A stretch of 64,000 bases of DNA from DATHTK01 sp035463295 (lineage in GTDB: Bacteria > Actinomycetota > Rubrobacteria > Rubrobacterales > Rubrobacteraceae). This document shows, in pieces, positions 44,121 to 52,916 of this stretch (position 1 is the first letter of the stretch; every line of letters starts with the position of its first letter). Below the pieces are notes generated by a model. That model ran no database searches and had not been told where the DNA came from. It worked only from the letters and a program-made list of their open reading frames with translations. The DNA lies in the NCBI GenBank assembly GCA_035463295.1, contig DATHTK010000039.1:1-64000 (forward strand), written 5' to 3'. Made by a program: the position numbers and the translations under genes.

Positions 44121-45470
44121 ATGGACAAGAGCTGGTCGGCGGTTCGCGGGAGGCTGACGCGGCAGGATTTCTTGCTCTTGAGCGCGGGTGCTGGGGCGAG
44201 CTTATTGCTCGCCGGGTGCGGCGGTGGGCCGGAGAACAACCCGGCGGTGCAGGGGAGTGGCGGTGGTGGCAAGAATTACGACGGGCCCAGGGTGGAGCTT
44301 GCGTTCTGGAACGGGTTCACGGGTGGGGATGGGCCGTACATGCGGCAGATCGTCGAGGAGTTCGTCTCAGAGCACGACAACATCCGGGTCAAGATGAACA
44401 CGATCGAGTGGGACGACTTCTACTCTAGGACCCCATCGGCGGTGCAGAGCGGTCAGGGGCCGGACGTGGCGGTCATGCACAGCGACCAGCTCGGCACCAA
44501 CGCGGCGCGCAACGTCATCATCCCGCTCGACGACGTGGCGAGGGAGCTGAACCTAAAGGAGAGCGACTTCGCCACGGTGGTGTGGCAGGCGGGCATCTAC
44601 AACGACCAGCGGTTCGGCATCCCGTTGGACATGCACCCCATGATCTTCTACTACAACAAGGGCCTCATGGAAGAGGCTGGGCTGGATCCGGAGAGTCCGC
44701 CGCGCAACCGGGAAGACTTCGTGGCGGCGCTCGAGGAGATGAAGGGTCGGGACATCCAGGGGTTCTGGGTCTCGCCGTTCCTGTTCACCGGGGGGCTCAG
44801 TTGGGAGTCACTGCTCTTCCAGTTTGGGGGGCAGCTCTACAACGAGGACGTCACCGAGGCGGTCTTCAACTCCGACGCGGGCGTCGAGGCGCTCACCTTC
44901 CTCGTTAACATGGTCAGGGACGGCTACAGCCCCCGGGACGTCGCCCAGGACGCCGAGTTCACCGCCTTCCAGAATGGTCAGAACGCCTTCCACTTCAACG
45001 GCATCTGGCAGATCAACCCGCTGAGGGAGGTCGAGGACCTCGACGTTGGGATCACTTCGCTACCGCAGATCGGCAGTGAGGAGGGAGCCTGGGCGGGCTC
45101 GCACAACTTTGTCATCATGCGCCAGCAACAGGCGGACGAGAACAAGCTGCAGGCCTCCAAGGTGTTTATCAACTGGATCAGCGAGCACTCGCTGGAGTGG
45201 GCCAGGGCGGGCCAGATCCCGGCCCGTGCCAGTGTACGCGAGAGCGAGGGGTTCCAGGAGCTCCAGCCGCAGGCGACGATCGCCGAGCAGATCCCCAACT
45301 TCCACTTCGTCCCTCCGGAGCCGGGGATCGGCGACGTGCAGCCTACCACCTTCGAGCAGGCGGTCAACGAGGCGGTTCTCCTCCGGCGCGAGCCCAAGGA
45401 GGCCCTCGACGCCGCGGCCGAGCGCGCCAACCAGCTCCTTGAAGAGAACCGCCAGAAGTACCAGGCGTAG
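44121..45470 (+). CDS. sugar ABC transporter substrate-binding lipoprotein
   Basis: A 449-residue CUT1-type extracellular binding protein. The signal peptide ends in lipobox LLAGC (about residue 33), followed by a Gly-rich linker. The mature part begins VELAFWNGFTGGDG and includes YYNKGLMEEAGLD, as in maltose/glycerol-phosphate binding proteins. AAGGAG lies 6 bases before the ATG at 44121; upstream ATGs at 44073 and 44088 would be nearly leaderless from the predicted promoter. First gene of the importer operon. Confidence 0.9.
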   Translation: MDKSWSAVRGRLTRQDFLLLSAGAGASLLLAGCGGGPENNPAVQGSGGGGKNYDGPRVELAFWNGFTGGDGPYMRQIVEEFVSEHDNIRVKMNTIEWDDFYSRTPSAVQSGQGPDVAVMHSDQLGTNAARNVIIPLDDVARELNLKESDFATVVWQAGIYNDQRFGIPLDMHPMIFYYNKGLMEEAGLDPESPPRNREDFVAALEEMKGRDIQGFWVSPFLFTGGLSWESLLFQFGGQLYNEDVTEAVFNSDAGVEALTFLVNMVRDGYSPRDVAQDAEFTAFQNGQNAFHFNGIWQINPLREVEDLDVGITSLPQIGSEEGAWAGSHNFVIMRQQQADENKLQASKVFINWISEHSLEWARAGQIPARASVRESEGFQELQPQATIAEQIPNFHFVPPEPGIGDVQPTTFEQAVNEAVLLRREPKEALDAAAERANQLLEENRQKYQA

Positions 45471-45475
45471 AGGCA

Positions 45476-46441
45476 ATGACCACCGGACAGATCGGACAGG
45501 CGGGGGGCGCGCCCCCGCCGCCGCTCGAAGAAGCCTCGCGTGGGCGGCGCAAGCCCACCGACGCCGCGCCCCTCACGCCGTATCTGTTTCTCGCGCCCTA
45601 TCTGGTGCTCTTTCTCGTCTTCGTCGTGGCGCCGGCGATCTACGGGCTCTGGATCAGCCTCCACAACTGGGACTATCTCTTGCCTGGCAAGCCGTTCGTC
45701 GGGTTGCAGAACTACGTCGACCTCTTTACCCCCAACTCGACCACCAGCGGTCCCTTCTGGAACAGCATGGAGGCGACGGGCAAGTTCACCCTCTACTCCG
45801 TGCCGCTGCTGCTCGTGATACCGCTCCTCATTGCTCTAGTCCTGAACCAGACGTTTCCCGGGCGAACGTTCTTCCGGGCGGTTTTCTTCGCGCCTTACGT
45901 CCTGGGAGTCGCCGTGGTGGGCATCCTCTGGCGCTTTATCCTCGATCCGAACGTGGGGCTCCTCAACTACTATCTGGAGTTCATCCCGGGGGTGCCGGAG
46001 AACATACCGTGGACAACGGCCCTGCCCTGGGCCTGGGCGGCGCTCGTCATCCCGACCGTCTGGTGGACTCTGGGTTTCAACGCCGTCATCTACCTGGCGG
46101 GTCTGCAGGACATAAACCCCGAGCTATACGAGGCGGCCAAGGTTGATGGGGCGAACGGCTGGCAGAGGTTCTTGAACGTCACCCTGCCGGGTCTCAGGCC
46201 GGTGCTCTTCTTCGTACTGACGGTCACCATCCTCGCCTCGGCAAACATGTTCGGCCAGGCCTACCTCATCACCCAGGGCGCTCCGGGCAACGAGACCCGA
46301 CCGGCGATCATGTATATAGCCGAGCACGGCTTGAGGCAGTTCCAGATGGGCAGCGCCGCGGCGATGGGCTACGTGCTGGCCCTCGTCCTCGCGCTGGTCA
46401 GCGTCGCCAACTTCACTTTCTTCCGGTACAGGGGGGATTAG
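45476..46441 (+). CDS. sugar ABC transporter permease, MalF type
   Basis: A 321-residue CUT1 permease with six membrane helices after a Pro-rich cytoplasmic N-terminus. The EAA loop reads EAAKVDGANGWQRF, the coupling element that touches the ATPase. It starts 6 bases after the binding-protein stop. Confidence 0.92.
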   Translation: MTTGQIGQAGGAPPPPLEEASRGRRKPTDAAPLTPYLFLAPYLVLFLVFVVAPAIYGLWISLHNWDYLLPGKPFVGLQNYVDLFTPNSTTSGPFWNSMEATGKFTLYSVPLLLVIPLLIALVLNQTFPGRTFFRAVFFAPYVLGVAVVGILWRFILDPNVGLLNYYLEFIPGVPENIPWTTALPWAWAALVIPTVWWTLGFNAVIYLAGLQDINPELYEAAKVDGANGWQRFLNVTLPGLRPVLFFVLTVTILASANMFGQAYLITQGAPGNETRPAIMYIAEHGLRQFQMGSAAAMGYVLALVLALVSVANFTFFRYRGD

Positions 46442-46443
46442 AG

Positions 46444-47319
46444 ATGACCCAAGCTACGGCCCGCGCACCCAAGGCGCAGCGGCGGGAACCGGCGGAGATT
46501 TTCAGGCTGGTTCTATCCTACGCCGTTCTGATCCTGGTTACGCTAGCGTTCCTGGCGCCGCTCCTGTGGATGCTCTCGACCTCGCTCAAGCCCAACTTCA
46601 TAACCACCCGCTTCCCGCCGCAGTGGGTCCCCGCCCAGCTCTCGAACGAGGGATACGCCGCGCTGCTGGGCCCGAACTCCCAGGCACCCGTCTTCCGGTG
46701 GTTCTTGAACAGCATGATCGCTGCGTCCGCCCAGACCCTGCTGATCCTCATCACCGCGTCGCTAGCGGCCTACGCCCTCGCCCGGATGAGCTTCCGCGGC
46801 AAGAACCTCCTGTTCGGTATCATCATCGCTACGCTCTTTATCCCGCCCGTCAGCCTGATCGTGCCGAACTACCTGATAGTAGATATGTTCGGCTGGCTGG
46901 ATACCCTGTGGGCCGTGATCGTGCCGGGGGCGGCGGGGGCCTTCGGGGTCTTTTTCCTGCGCCAGTTCTTTATCTCGCTGCCTCGAGAGCTCGAGGAGGC
47001 GGCCCTCATCGACGGGGCAAACTGGTTCCAGATCTTCACCAGCGTCGTCCTGCCGCTCTCGAAAGCGCCGCTCGCGACGCTCGCGATCCTCAGCTTTCTG
47101 ACGAACTGGAACGACTTCCTCTGGCCGCTCTACGTGCTCTTCAACGCGCCGAACTTCACCCTCCAACCGGCGCTAGGCATCCTCCAGAGCTCCTACACGA
47201 CGAACTACACGATTATCATGGCCGGCGGCATGCTCGCCACCGTGCTGCCCCTGGTCCTCTACATCTTCGCCCAGCGCTACATTATCGAAGGTGTCTCCCG
47301 CAGCGGGCTGAAGGGATGA
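46444..47319 (+). CDS. sugar ABC transporter permease, MalG type
   Basis: A 291-residue partner permease with six helices and the EAA loop EEAALIDGANWFQIF. It begins 3 bases after the first permease and its TGA overlaps the ATG of the small gene at 47316. No ATPase gene follows, so the importer probably uses a shared MsiK-like ATPase elsewhere. Confidence 0.92.
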   Translation: MTQATARAPKAQRREPAEIFRLVLSYAVLILVTLAFLAPLLWMLSTSLKPNFITTRFPPQWVPAQLSNEGYAALLGPNSQAPVFRWFLNSMIAASAQTLLILITASLAAYALARMSFRGKNLLFGIIIATLFIPPVSLIVPNYLIVDMFGWLDTLWAVIVPGAAGAFGVFFLRQFFISLPRELEEAALIDGANWFQIFTSVVLPLSKAPLATLAILSFLTNWNDFLWPLYVLFNAPNFTLQPALGILQSSYTTNYTIIMAGGMLATVLPLVLYIFAQRYIIEGVSRSGLKG

Positions 47320-47447
47320 ACGAGCGAGAAGAGCATAGCTCCTGCGAGGGAAAAGCGGCCTTCGTGAAGGAGCGCGAGCAGATGGCAGACGGACGCTACA
47401 TTATCTTCTATACCTTCGACGGTGAAGAGAAGGATCGGGAACCGTGA
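47316..47447 (+). CDS. 43-residue protein linking ABC permease and galT
   Basis: ATG overlaps the permease stop (ATGA) and its own TGA overlaps the GTG of galT (GTGA), so translation is coupled on both sides. The product is highly charged, Cys-containing at the N-terminus, with C-terminal half MADGRYIIFYTFDGEEKD. An internal ATG at 47382 could give only that half. I do not recognise a family. The precise overlaps make it a credible gene. Confidence 0.6.
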   Translation: MNEREEHSSCEGKAAFVKEREQMADGRYIIFYTFDGEEKDREP

Positions 47448-48433
47448 ACCAGCTCCGATGGGACCCGACGCTGCGCGAGTGGGTCGCCTACGCTACCCAC
47501 CGTCAGGACCGCACCTTCCTCCCGCCCGCGGAGTACTGTCCGCTGTGTCCTGCCAGGCCGGGGGGCTTTCCGACAGAGGTGCCGCGCGAGTCCTACGACA
47601 TCGTGGTCTTCGAGAACAAGTTCTCTTCTTTCATCCCGGACCCCCCGGAGCCGGATGAGAAGGGATTGGCTCTCGCTCCAAGCGCCGCAGGACGCGGGGT
47701 CTGCGAGGTGGTCCTCTACTCCGAAGAGCACGGCGCTACCCTCGCCGGCATGAGCGAACGCCGCATCCGGAACCTCGTCGAGGTATGGGCCGACCGCTAC
47801 GGGGAGCTAGGAGCCCTGGACTTCGTGGAGTACGTCTTTATCTTCGAGAACAAGGGCGAGGCCATCGGGGTCACCCTCCACCACCCGCACGGCCAGATCT
47901 ACGCTTACCCCTTCGTCCCGCCGCGTCCGAAAAAGGAGATCGAGGCGGCGAAGGAGTATCAGAGCGCCCACGACGGCCGCTGCCTGCACTGCGACCTGCT
48001 CTCCGAAGAGCTCGAGGACGCCCGGCGCTTGATCGTAGAGGGCGAGTACTTCGCGGCCTTCGTCCCGTTCTACGCCCACTTCCCCTACGAGGCACACCTC
48101 TACGCGAGGCGCTGCACGCCCTCCATAGCGGACCTCTCCGCCGCCGAGCGCCGCGACCTCGCCCGCGTACTGAAGCGTCTTCTCGCCGGCTACGACAACC
48201 TCTTCGGCTTCTCGCTGCCGTACATGATGGTCATGCACCAGGGTCCGACGGACGGTGAGGATTACGGGGGCGTCGCCCACTTCCACGTCGAGTTCTATCC
48301 CCCGAACCGCACCGCCGACAAGCTGAAGTACCTGGCCGGCAGCGAGACGGGCGCGGGTGCGTTCGTCATGGACGTGCTGCCCGAGGAGACGGCGGCCACG
48401 CTGCGGGAGGCCGTCGAGAGGGAGTGCCGGTGA
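47444..48433 (+). CDS. galT: galactose-1-phosphate uridylyltransferase
   Basis: A 329-residue HIT-superfamily enzyme exchanging UMP between UDP-glucose and galactose-1-phosphate. The motif HHPHGQ is at 146-151 with nucleophile His149. Zinc-type cysteines CPLC lie near residue 33, and a later FHVEFYPP strand matches the family. Its position after the ABC importer shows galactose is a product of the pathway. Confidence 0.93.
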   Translation: MNQLRWDPTLREWVAYATHRQDRTFLPPAEYCPLCPARPGGFPTEVPRESYDIVVFENKFSSFIPDPPEPDEKGLALAPSAAGRGVCEVVLYSEEHGATLAGMSERRIRNLVEVWADRYGELGALDFVEYVFIFENKGEAIGVTLHHPHGQIYAYPFVPPRPKKEIEAAKEYQSAHDGRCLHCDLLSEELEDARRLIVEGEYFAAFVPFYAHFPYEAHLYARRCTPSIADLSAAERRDLARVLKRLLAGYDNLFGFSLPYMMVMHQGPTDGEDYGGVAHFHVEFYPPNRTADKLKYLAGSETGAGAFVMDVLPEETAATLREAVERECR

Positions 48434-48554
48434 AGCTCCCGGTGATGGGCGGGATCATAGCGAGCGCCCGGTACGCGTCGCGCTCGAAGCCATGATCTCC
48501 GGCGCCTGCATCTGGATGCGAGCCCACCCGAACGGCTACGAGTAGGGGTATCCC
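48434..48554 (+). other. unexplained gap between galT and galK
   Basis: In an otherwise overlapping operon these 121 bases stand out. Two tiny frames exist: a GTG overlapping the galT stop (KLPVMGGIIASARYASRSKP) and one ending ISGACIWMRAHPNGYE. Neither is recognised; either may be a remnant or a leader peptide. Confidence 0.3.
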
Positions 48555-49670
48555 TTGCGCGAGATCGAAGAGAGAGCGCTCCGGACGTACGAGCAAAGGT
48601 TCGACGGCGAGCCGGAAGTCCTCGCCAGCGCCCCGGGCCGGGTGAACCTGATCGGCGAACACACGGACTACAACGGTGGCTTCGTCTTGCCGTGCGCCGT
48701 GGGCCGCCGGGTCGCCGTCGCGGCGGGGCGGAACGGGAACGAGCTCTTCTCGGCCGACTTCGACGAGGCGCGCCTCCTCACCGATGAGAAGGACTCCTCC
48801 TGGGCGGATTACCCGCGCGGCGTCCACTGGGCCCTGCGCGGGGCGGGTTACGACGTGGACCCTTTCCGGGCGGCCTTCGCCGGGGACGTGCCGCTCGGGT
48901 CCGGGCTCTCGTCCTCGGCGGCGATAGAGGCGGCGACCGCCCTCGCGCTCGACGCCCTCTTCGGTCTCGAAATAGAGAGAAAAGACCTTGCCGTCCTCTG
49001 CCAGCGGGCTGAGAACGAGTTCGTCGGGGTGGGGAGCGGGATCATGGACCAGTACGCCTCGCTCTTGTGCGAGGAGGGCGCGGCTCTGTGCATAGACTGC
49101 CGCTCTCTCGAGGCCCGAGGCGTCCCGCTCGACCTGCATGCCGCGGGCCTAGCCCTTCTGGTCTGCGACACCCGCGTAGAGAGGGGCCTCGCCGAGACCG
49201 GCTACAACGACCGCCGCGCGCAGTGCGAGAGCGCGGCGCGTACGCTGGGCGTAGACCTGTTGCGCGACGCGAACGAAGAGGATCTCGAGCGTCTCTCCGG
49301 CGTGGAGCTCCGGCGTGCCCGGCACATCGTCTCGGAGAACGCCCGCGTGCTGGGGGCCGTCGAGGCGTTGCGTGACGGAGATTTCGGGGAGTTCGGGCGG
49401 CTGATGTACGCTTCTCACGCCTCGATGCGCGACGACTTCGAGATCTCGACCCGCGAGCTCGACGCTTTCGTCGAGCTCGCCAGGGACTCCGGCTCCGTAG
49501 GCGCCCGGCTCACCGGAGCCGGGTTCGGCGGCTGCGCCATCGCCCTTGTCCCCTCCGATCAAGCCGGCGGGCTGGCGAGGACCGTTCGCGAGGACTTTGC
49601 CCGGCGCGGCTTCGAGGAGCCCGCTTTCTACGAGTTCTTGCCGGCTGCCGGGGCGGGGGTCGTCCGTTGA
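48555..49670 (+). CDS. galK: galactokinase
   Basis: A 371-residue GHMP kinase phosphorylating galactose. Motif 1 APGRVNLIGEHTDYNGG is near 27-43, the ATP loop PLGSGLSSSAA near 115-125, and motif 3 RLTGAGFGGCAIAL near 318-331. TTG start with AGGGGTA upstream. Its stop overlaps the start of the M24-like gene. No galE is in the window. Confidence 0.94.
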   Translation: MREIEERALRTYEQRFDGEPEVLASAPGRVNLIGEHTDYNGGFVLPCAVGRRVAVAAGRNGNELFSADFDEARLLTDEKDSSWADYPRGVHWALRGAGYDVDPFRAAFAGDVPLGSGLSSSAAIEAATALALDALFGLEIERKDLAVLCQRAENEFVGVGSGIMDQYASLLCEEGAALCIDCRSLEARGVPLDLHAAGLALLVCDTRVERGLAETGYNDRRAQCESAARTLGVDLLRDANEEDLERLSGVELRRARHIVSENARVLGAVEALRDGDFGEFGRLMYASHASMRDDFEISTRELDAFVELARDSGSVGARLTGAGFGGCAIALVPSDQAGGLARTVREDFARRGFEEPAFYEFLPAAGAGVVR

Positions 49671-50680
49671 GCCGGGAGCTGCGGCGCGCCGCACTCAGGG
49701 AAGTCATGGACCGGCTCGGGCTCGGGGCGCTGGTCCTGCGTCGGCCGGCCAACTTCGCCTGGTACACGGGAGGGGCGGACAACCGGGTCGACCACGCCTC
49801 CGCGCTCGGCGTCGCCGCTGTACTGCTCACCGCGGGGACCGAGCACGTCCTCACGGACAACATCGAGGCGCCCCGGATGCGAGAGGAGGTCACATCCGAC
49901 CTCGGGGTACTGGAGCATCCCTGGTACGTAGACCCGGGGGACCTGATCCGGGATCTCGCGGATGGCTCTCCCGTAGGTGCGGACTCTCCCACCGAGCGCG
50001 GCCGCGACGTGGGGGAGGAGATCTCGCCGCTCCGTTACGTTCTGGACGCCGAGGCTCTGGGGAGGTACCGGGATCTCGGCGCCGAGGCTACCGCCGCGGT
50101 ATCGGAGACGGCCGCCGCTATAGATCCTCGCACGGACGAGTTCGAGGCCGCGGCGATCCTCGCGGCGGCTTGCCGGCGGCGCGGTATGTTCGCCCCCGTT
50201 CTGCTCGCCGCCTCAGAGGACCGGTTCTCACGTTACCGCCACCCGGTCCCGCACGGGGGACCTCTCGGCCGCCGCGCGATGCTGGTCGTGTGCGCCGAGC
50301 GCGGCGGCCTCTACGCGAACCTGACCCGCCTCGTCGAGTTCGAGGCGCCTGACGCGCAGACAGCCCGGCGACAGAGGGCCTGCGAAAACATCCTGCGTCG
50401 GATGCGGGAGGAGGCCACGCGCCCGGGACGCACCCTGGCCGCCGCGTTCGACGACGGCCGTCGCTTCTACGACGAAGAGGGCTTCCCCGAGGGCTGGAAG
50501 GACCATCATCAGGGCGGGCTGACCGGCTACGCCTCGCGCGAGATCGTCGCCGGCCCGAACACCCAGCACGAGATCCACCCCAACCAGGCCTTCGCCTGGA
50601 ACCCCAGCCTGGTAGGTGCCAAAGCAGAGGAGACCTTTGTTCTGACCGATGCCGGTCCGGAGGTCATTGCTCATTCGTAA
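49667..50680 (+). CDS. M24 (creatinase/aminopeptidase-fold) protein with altered metal site
   Basis: A 337-residue pita-bread-fold protein. The N-terminal half (FAWYTGGADNRVDHAS) and the C-terminal TR, HH and E motifs are recognisable, but where metallopeptidases have Asp in DxG and SDxTR this protein reads VVCAERG and ANLTR. The His (DHHQGG) and a late Glu (KAEETF) remain. As in creatinase, metal-free chemistry or a non-catalytic role is likely. TTG start overlaps the galK stop, so it belongs to the galactose operon. Confidence 0.72.
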   Translation: MSRELRRAALREVMDRLGLGALVLRRPANFAWYTGGADNRVDHASALGVAAVLLTAGTEHVLTDNIEAPRMREEVTSDLGVLEHPWYVDPGDLIRDLADGSPVGADSPTERGRDVGEEISPLRYVLDAEALGRYRDLGAEATAAVSETAAAIDPRTDEFEAAAILAAACRRRGMFAPVLLAASEDRFSRYRHPVPHGGPLGRRAMLVVCAERGGLYANLTRLVEFEAPDAQTARRQRACENILRRMREEATRPGRTLAAAFDDGRRFYDEEGFPEGWKDHHQGGLTGYASREIVAGPNTQHEIHPNQAFAWNPSLVGAKAEETFVLTDAGPEVIAHS

Positions 50681-50793
50681 GGCCTGGCCCCTGGCAGTCT
50701 ACCCGATGCTTGTTTAAGGCGCCGCTTTGCAGGGTAATCACGATGCAGCAAGATCGTTATCCAGAGTCACGTGGAAAGGGGTTCTTTCTCTCT

Positions 50794-51369
50794 ATGGCCA
50801 ACGAACTACAGGGTCGCAAGGTTGCCATTCTCATCGCTCCCGTGGGCAGCGAGCAGGTCGAGTTCACCGAGCCGAAGAAGACCGTCGAGGAGGCTGGCGC
50901 CAGCGTCGACGTGGTCGGACTTCAGACGGGCGAGGCGCAGGCCATGAACAGCGACGTCAACATGGGGGATACCTTCACGGTGGAGAAGGCCGTCTCCGAC
51001 GTATCCGCCGACGACTACGACGCCCTGATCGTGCCCGGTGGCACGGTGGGCGCGGATAACCTCCGCGGCAGCAGTGAAGCGGTGAGCTTCGTGCGGGGGT
51101 TCTTCGAGCAGGCCAAGCCGGTCGGCGTGATCTGCCACGGACCGTGGGTCCTGGTGGAGGCCGACGTTGTCCGCGGCCGGACGTTGACTTCCTATCCCAC
51201 CCTCCAGACTGATATTCGCAACGCGGGCGGAGAGTGGGTCGACGAGGAGGTCGTCACGGATGCGGGCCTCGTGACGAGCCGTAACCCGGACGACCTTCCA
51301 GCCTTCTGCTCGAAGATCGTCGAGGAGTTCGCCGAGGGCAAGCACGAGGAACAGAGAAGAAGCGCCTAG
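50794..51369 (+). CDS. DJ-1/PfpI-family protein
   Basis: A 191-residue class I glutamine-amidotransferase-like protein with nucleophile-elbow Cys114-His115 (VICHGPW) and the upstream glutamate region IAPVGSEQVEF. These proteins act as general stress protease/deglycase-like enzymes. The frame extends to 50710, but the ATG at 50794 begins the first strand; AAAGGGG is somewhat far upstream. A strong terminator follows. Confidence 0.87.
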   Translation: MANELQGRKVAILIAPVGSEQVEFTEPKKTVEEAGASVDVVGLQTGEAQAMNSDVNMGDTFTVEKAVSDVSADDYDALIVPGGTVGADNLRGSSEAVSFVRGFFEQAKPVGVICHGPWVLVEADVVRGRTLTSYPTLQTDIRNAGGEWVDEEVVTDAGLVTSRNPDDLPAFCSKIVEEFAEGKHEEQRRSA

Positions 51370-51400
51370 AGAACGCTGCCGACGCAAGATCGGACTATTA

Positions 51401-51446
51401 CAGACTCGCGCCGGGTCCCGTCCATGCCGGGACCCGGCCGCGTCTG
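51401..51446 (+). terminator. terminator after the DJ-1/PfpI gene
   Basis: A perfect 11-bp core stem (51410-51420 with 51428-51438, 7-base loop), extended with bulges by CAGAC/GTCTG at the base. Confidence 0.75.
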
Positions 51447-51533
51447 ACGCCTCCGAGGGGACGGGTTTACCCGGGATCAAGCGGGGTACAAAGATGCGTT
51501 AGTCGAGAGATCACGATCGGTTCAGGAGGCATG

Positions 51534-52139
51534 ATGCCGCAAAGAGTGGAGGGAAGCATAGAGGTAGAGGCTCCGGTGGGGAGGGTCTACGAGTACTGGA
51601 GAAACCTGGAGAACCTCCCGAAGTTCATGGCCAATATCCAGGAGGTCCGTCCTACTGGTCCGGACACCACTCACTGGGTAGTCAAGGGTCCTCTAGGAAC
51701 CAACGTCGAGTTCGACGCCAGAACGACCCAAGACGAGCCCAACAGCGCCATCGGGTGGAACTCGGTGGATGGGGTCGTGCAGACCTCGGGCCAGGTGCGC
51801 TTCCAGGAGGTGGGGGACACCCGGACCCGCGTCGAAGTCCAGATGAACTACGCCGACCCGCCCGGCGGCAAGGTAGGGGAGGCGGCTTCGAGGGTGGTAG
51901 CCAACCCGCAGGTGATGATGGAGCAGGACCTCAGGAATTTCAAGGACATCATCGAGGGCAAGGCCACCCCCGAAGAGGTCCAGCAGCGGCCCTCCGCCGC
52001 AACCGCCCAGAGCGGCCTGGTTGCCTTCGTCACCTCGGGAACCGGGCTTGTCGTCGTGGGCGGGGGACTGCTCCTGTGGCTCCTGCTCCGCCGGCGCGGC
52101 GGTCGCTCGAAGAGGTCCCGGATAATCTTCGAGTTCTAG
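51534..52139 (+). CDS. SRPBCC-family protein with C-terminal membrane helix
   Basis: A 201-residue protein: residues 1-145 form a START-like cyclase/dehydrase domain (SIEVEAPVGRVYEYWRNLE, LPKFM), and 165-188 form a membrane helix followed by a basic tail RRRGGRSKRSR. The domain binds hydrophobic ligands; the anchor places it on the inner membrane face. AGGAGG is only 1 base from the ATG at 51531 and 4 from the second at 51534, which I prefer. Confidence 0.85.
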   Translation: MPQRVEGSIEVEAPVGRVYEYWRNLENLPKFMANIQEVRPTGPDTTHWVVKGPLGTNVEFDARTTQDEPNSAIGWNSVDGVVQTSGQVRFQEVGDTRTRVEVQMNYADPPGGKVGEAASRVVANPQVMMEQDLRNFKDIIEGKATPEEVQQRPSAATAQSGLVAFVTSGTGLVVVGGGLLLWLLLRRRGGRSKRSRIIFEF

Positions 52140-52158
52140 CTCGAGAAGCTCTCGCGCA

Positions 52159-52197
52159 AGAGACCGGGGCGCCCCACAGATGGGCGCCCCGGTCTCT
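52159..52197. terminator. bidirectional terminator
   Basis: A 16-bp perfect stem (52159-52174 with 52182-52197) and 7-base loop CACAGAT, between convergent genes. The plus side ends in CTCTTGTT. Confidence 0.8.
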
Positions 52198-52215
52198 GCT
52201 CTTGTTGGGGTGTCT

Positions 52216-52488
52216 CTACCCGGCGGAGACGTCGCCGAAGATCAGGACCCGGCGCTCCATGTCGAAGAAGACGCCGTCGCTCTTCTCGAGGAGTCTGAGG
52301 ATGACCCTCGAGTCATCGGCCGTGGGGCGAATAACGTACTCCTCGGCGCCGTTGTCCAGGATCAGCTGGAACGTGAACGCGCCGGGCGCCCCGCGCTCCC
52401 TCTCGGTCCAGGACGCCTGGTAGTCTGTTACCTGCCGGACCTTTATGGCCGATTCCGTCCGCTGCTCTTGCTGGTGCTGGTCTGTCAC
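52216..52488 (-). CDS. conserved-looking protein of unknown function
   Basis: A 90-residue soluble protein: a Gln/Glu-rich N-terminus, then strands YQASWTERERGAPGAFTFQL and ILDNGAEEYVIRP, and a helix DDSRVILRLLEKS. It looks like one small alpha/beta domain. No family recognised. Same strand as the pterin dehydratase and pyrophosphatase genes; the terminator at 52159 is at its 3' end. Confidence 0.65.
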   Translation of the reverse strand: MTDQHQQEQRTESAIKVRQVTDYQASWTERERGAPGAFTFQLILDNGAEEYVIRPTADDSRVILRLLEKSDGVFFDMERRVLIFGDVSAG

Positions 52489-52568
52489 CGACTACCTCCC
52501 ATTCTCCCACTACGATAGATCGAACCCTTTTTCCCGGCTCGGGGCTTGTCGAAACCAGGCCGGTTGGA

Positions 52569-52892
52569 TCAGAGGCGGTCGATCTTGGCGGCGAGGACGA
52601 AGTCGCTCTCGGTGAGTCCGTCTATTTTGTGGGTGTAGATGGTGATTGCGGCACGCCCCCAGCCGAATTCGATGTCGGGGTGGTGGGCCTGCTCTTCGGC
52701 GAGCTCGCCGACGCGGTTGACGAAGTCGAGCGCCTCCCGGAAGTTCTCGAAGCGGAACTCCCTTCTCAGGTGATGCTCCCCGACGACCCCCCAGTCGGGG
52801 AGCTGGCGCGCGAGCTCCTCGAGCTCGCCGCCCCGGAGCGGCGGCACGTCGCCCCTGCACGGTACGCACGTCTTGCTGGCCAGGTCTGCCAT
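52569..52892 (-). CDS. phhB: 4a-hydroxytetrahydrobiopterin dehydratase (pterin-4a-carbinolamine dehydratase)
   Basis: A 107-residue PCD protein that regenerates pterin cofactor. The catalytic EEQAHHPDIEF motif has His70-His71-Pro72, and THKIDGLTESDFVLA completes the fold. An N-terminal CVPC pair is extra. No aromatic-amino-acid hydroxylase is in the window. It lies 24 bases downstream of the pyrophosphatase gene, likely co-transcribed. Confidence 0.9.
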   Translation of the reverse strand: MADLASKTCVPCRGDVPPLRGGELEELARQLPDWGVVGEHHLRREFRFENFREALDFVNRVGELAEEQAHHPDIEFGWGRAAITIYTHKIDGLTESDFVLAAKIDRL

Positions 52893-52916
52893 GACGGTAC
52901 CTCCTTCTCCCTAGCC

